The notes under the pieces: model-generated
Told to the model about the DNA's origin: nothing
Seen by the model: the letters and a program-made list of their open reading frames with translations, nothing else
Database searches by the model: none
Position numbers and translations under genes: made by a program
Shown here: piece after piece, positions 8,221 through 10,090 of the stretch
How the letters are laid out: every line of letters starts with the position of its first letter
Numbering within the stretch: the first letter of the stretch is position 1
Assembly (NCBI GenBank): GCA_947378615.1
Contig: CANCKV010000067.1
Coordinates: 1 to 10,090 of the forward strand
Reading direction: 5' to 3'
Length of the DNA stretch: 10,090 nucleotides
Origin: Chitinophagaceae bacterium
Lineage (GTDB): Bacteria > Bacteroidota > Bacteroidia > Chitinophagales > Chitinophagaceae

Positions 8221-9513
8221 TTAATATTTCAATTCTTCTACTTTTTGAGATGAATAGATACCTTGATGACCGCTAAAGTAGTAAGCCACAAAACAGGCAA
8301 CAGCATAATAAACTACATTTTCTCCGCCAAAAAGTTCTACTCCCATCAACGTACAAGCGATAGGTGTATTAGTAGCTCCTGCAAAAACCGCAATGAATCC
8401 TAGACCGGCAAATAAATCAATAGGAGCATTACCAAAGAATGCTAGCGTGTTGCCAAGTGTAGCTCCAATAAAAAACAAGGGAGTGACCTCTCCTCCTTTA
8501 AATCCCATACCCAAGGTGATTGCTGTCAATACCAATTTAATGAACCAACTATAATAATTTGCACCACCCGCCCTAAAAGAAGAAATAATACTAACTCCGC
8601 TAGTATTAGGATTTGTGACTCCTAAGCCCAAATAATCGAAACTGCCAATTGCATAACTGATGCCAATTACTATTGCGGCACCTACTACAGGAATAAGCCA
8701 TGTTGCTTTTATGAATTCTTTACTCCTGATTTTGATTTGTCGGGTTAATTGTGCAAATAGATATGCTGCCCCCCCAAACAAGGCACCTGCCACTATCACC
8801 TTTATTAATAAGGATACATCAAAGGCTATAAAACCAACATGAAAAGATTTATTACTAATGAAACTAATTGAATAATGTGTGTGATGAATACCACAAGAAG
8901 CACAAGTGATATCAGCTACTATCGCAGCAAACAAACAAGGCAATAAGGCATTGTAGCGTATTTTACCAATAGACAATACTTCTAATGCCCAAATCGCACC
9001 TGCCACAGGCGTTCCGAACACTGCTCCAAATCCAGCAGACATACCCGCTAACAAGAAAATCCTTTTTTCTTCGTTATGTAACTGAAACCAATTACCAAAT
9101 TGTGCTGCAATACTTCCTCCCATTTGTACTGCTGTGCCTTCCCTACCTGCACTTCCTCCAAAAAGGTGGGTGATGATTGTGCTAAATAAAATGAGAGGGG
9201 TCATGCGCGCAGGAACTCCATTAATAGGTACATGAATTTCTTCTAAAATTAGATTATTCCCTTTGTCAGCTTCCTTTCCTGCCAATTTATATACCCATCC
9301 AATAAATACGCCTGCAATTGGGAGGAAGAAAATTAACCATAAATGTTGCCATCTTGTTTGTGTTGCCCAATCGAGCAGCCAAAGAAAGAAAGCAACGAAC
9401 AATCCTATTGCGATTGCAACAGGAAATATTAATAATAGTCTTTTACTAATAATTTTTAGTCCTGAGAAACCATTTGTTTGATGAAGCTTGAATTTGTTAC
9501 CATTTTTTATCAT
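8221..9513 (-). CDS. ClC-family transporter, probable fluoride/proton antiporter (CLC-F type)
   Basis: A 430-residue multi-pass membrane protein of the ClC family. The start is taken as the ATG at 9513; a GTG six bases upstream (9519) is in frame but adds only two residues. Ion-path motifs are distinctive. The selectivity loop reads GNNLI (85-89), where chloride transporters have GSGIP, so Asn86 replaces the anion-binding Ser. The gating motif is GREGT (123-127; gating Glu E125) instead of GREGP. The third anion-binding motif is GGEVTPLF (340-347) instead of GxFxP. As I recall, Met or Asn at the Ser position together with GREGT marks the CLC-F branch, which exports fluoride in exchange for protons. 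The spacing of 39 residues from the Asn to the gating Glu equals the M79-E118 spacing I remember for the Enterococcus CLC-F. No C-terminal CBS domains are present. The loop [11 protein letters not shown] (204-214) is Cys/His-rich. The gene precedes gyrB on the same strand. The family is certain; fluoride specificity is inferred. Confidence 0.93.
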   Translation of the reverse strand: MIKNGNKFKLHQTNGFSGLKIISKRLLLIFPVAIAIGLFVAFFLWLLDWATQTRWQHLWLIFFLPIAGVFIGWVYKLAGKEADKGNNLILEEIHVPINGVPARMTPLILFSTIITHLFGGSAGREGTAVQMGGSIAAQFGNWFQLHNEEKRIFLLAGMSAGFGAVFGTPVAGAIWALEVLSIGKIRYNALLPCLFAAIVADITCASCGIHHTHYSISFISNKSFHVGFIAFDVSLLIKVIVAGALFGGAAYLFAQLTRQIKIRSKEFIKATWLIPVVGAAIVIGISYAIGSFDYLGLGVTNPNTSGVSIISSFRAGGANYYSWFIKLVLTAITLGMGFKGGEVTPLFFIGATLGNTLAFFGNAPIDLFAGLGFIAVFAGATNTPIACTLMGVELFGGENVVYYAVACFVAYYFSGHQGIYSSQKVEELKY

Positions 9514-9623
9514 GAACACAATTAAGGTATATTAAGCAATGTATTTATTGAACTAAATTAATAATCAGTAAAATCTATCTAAAACACAAACAAATGATAG
9601 TTTAAGTCTAGTAGTATTTAAAA

Positions 9624-9635
9624 AGTAACGTTACT
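9624..9635. promoter_or_regulatory. Perfect 12-bp palindrome AGTAACGTTACT
   Basis: AGTAACGTTACT is its own reverse complement, lying 110 bases upstream of the ClC start. It is less AT-rich than its surroundings, which makes chance a little less likely. It may be an operator for the ClC gene or for something beyond the window. No regulator can be named. Confidence 0.4.
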
Positions 9636-9799
9636 GCTCTAAATAGTTTAAAAACTTAACTGAGGGTGGCAATTTAGTAAAATATGAAATTAATGAGTCT
9701 TATTAATTGAATTTATCGCATTAATTGTTTCTTCTCGGAAGGTTTTACCACAATGAATAGCAACCGACACAATAAATCAAGAGGGATGATGATATAAAA

Positions 9800-9826
9800 G
9801 GTAATTCTAATAGAAAGGGGATTACC
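9800..9826. repeat. Inverted repeat GGTAAT...ATTACC
   Basis: GGTAAT (9800-9805) and ATTACC (9821-9826) pair exactly around a 15-base loop in noncoding DNA. The stem is short and no T-run follows, so it is not a good terminator. Confidence 0.3.
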
Positions 9827-9928
9827 ATAAAAATAGGATGTTATTACAGTTCACTCAGAAAATGAGCAAAACTGTCATACAGAGTTTTTTGAGATGAAAG
9901 TCTTCACAACAAAAAATGGTCTCTCGAA

Positions 9929-9993
9929 TGTCATCCCGAAGGGATCTCTAACATTTTAAACAGCTATTTAATTTTGGTTAGATTGGGATGACA
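9929..9993. repeat. GTCATCCC/GGGATGAC intergenic repeat
   Basis: TGTCATCCC (9929-9937) and GGGATGACA (9985-9993) are exact 9-base inverted arms. The left arm also forms its own small hairpin, ATCCC-GAA-GGGAT (9933-9945). A further CTGTCAT lies at 9872-9878. This wording closely resembles palindromic intergenic repeats seen in many copies in bacterial genomes, which I recall from Bacteroidota among others. It is probably one copy, perhaps degraded, of such a family. Confidence 0.55.
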
Positions 9994-10090
9994 GCAAGAG
10001 CAAAACAAAACAACTGATTTTTTCATCCTTTTAATACATCTATCGAATGTTTCAAAAAAGATGTCAATAGCAGTTAATCGAAGTGCAAGC

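Larger units (their letters stand above)
9514..10090. other. Noncoding region with scattered inverted repeats
   Basis: About 575 AT-rich bases upstream of the ClC gene with no convincing open reading frame on either strand. The part nearest the ClC gene should contain its promoter, but I see no clear match to the Bacteroidota TTG / TAnnTTTG pattern with correct spacing. It holds the palindrome at 9624-9635, the inverted repeat at 9800-9826 and the GTCATCCC repeat at 9929-9993. I see no tRNA, riboswitch or mobile-element gene. Confidence 0.7.

Noticed and set aside
9514..9760. Fluoride (crcB) riboswitch upstream of the ClC gene
   Set aside because: Read on the - strand, the region is AT-rich and lacks the conserved GG-rich and CCGCC-like pieces and the pseudoknot expected of this class.
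9690..9770. 26-codon frame on the - strand starting with GTG (VSVAIHCGKTFREETINAI...)
   Set aside because: Very short, GTG start, no recognisable relatives and no supporting signal. It looks protein-like only by eye.
9514..10090. Insertion sequence or other mobile element at the right end
   Set aside because: No transposase fragment, terminal inverted repeats of useful length or target duplication is visible; only short intergenic repeats are seen.

Overview
The window looks like chromosomal DNA from a member of the Bacteroidota, possibly the Chitinophagaceae or a close relative. The grounds are indirect. The DNA is AT-rich. No gene has a convincing Shine-Dalgarno sequence, which is usual in this phylum. 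GyrB lacks the insertion known from Gammaproteobacteria. The DUF1800/DUF1501 proteins resemble the form I associate with this group. No phylogeny was run. There are six supportable protein genes and no RNA gene, CRISPR array or insertion sequence.

Left half (1-5573, + strand): two tandem, clearly paralogous exported DUF1800 proteins are followed by one DUF1501 protein with a textbook Tat signal. They probably form one transcription unit for an envelope system of unknown function. The gap before the DUF1501 gene is almost filled by two facing arrays of a 7-base repeat, which can fold into a helix of about 24 bp. The unit ends at a strong bidirectional terminator (5670-5704).

Right half (5722-9513, - strand, converging on the left block): reading in the direction of transcription, there is a ClC-family transporter, then gyrB, then a 68-residue protein. 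The ClC protein carries the signature of the fluoride/proton antiporter branch (CLC-F) rather than of ordinary chloride transporters, and no fluoride riboswitch is visible upstream. The small protein resembles a DUF5679-type zinc-ribbon domain that has lost three of its four zinc cysteines.

The last ~575 bases (9514-10090) hold no convincing gene. They contain a perfect 12-bp palindrome, a short inverted repeat and a GTCATCCC/GGGATGAC-type intergenic repeat.

The best candidates for something undescribed are the DUF1800-DUF1800-DUF1501 block with its Met-rich linkers and heptamer hairpin, and the degenerate zinc-ribbon protein. GyrB is a housekeeping gene and appears ordinary.
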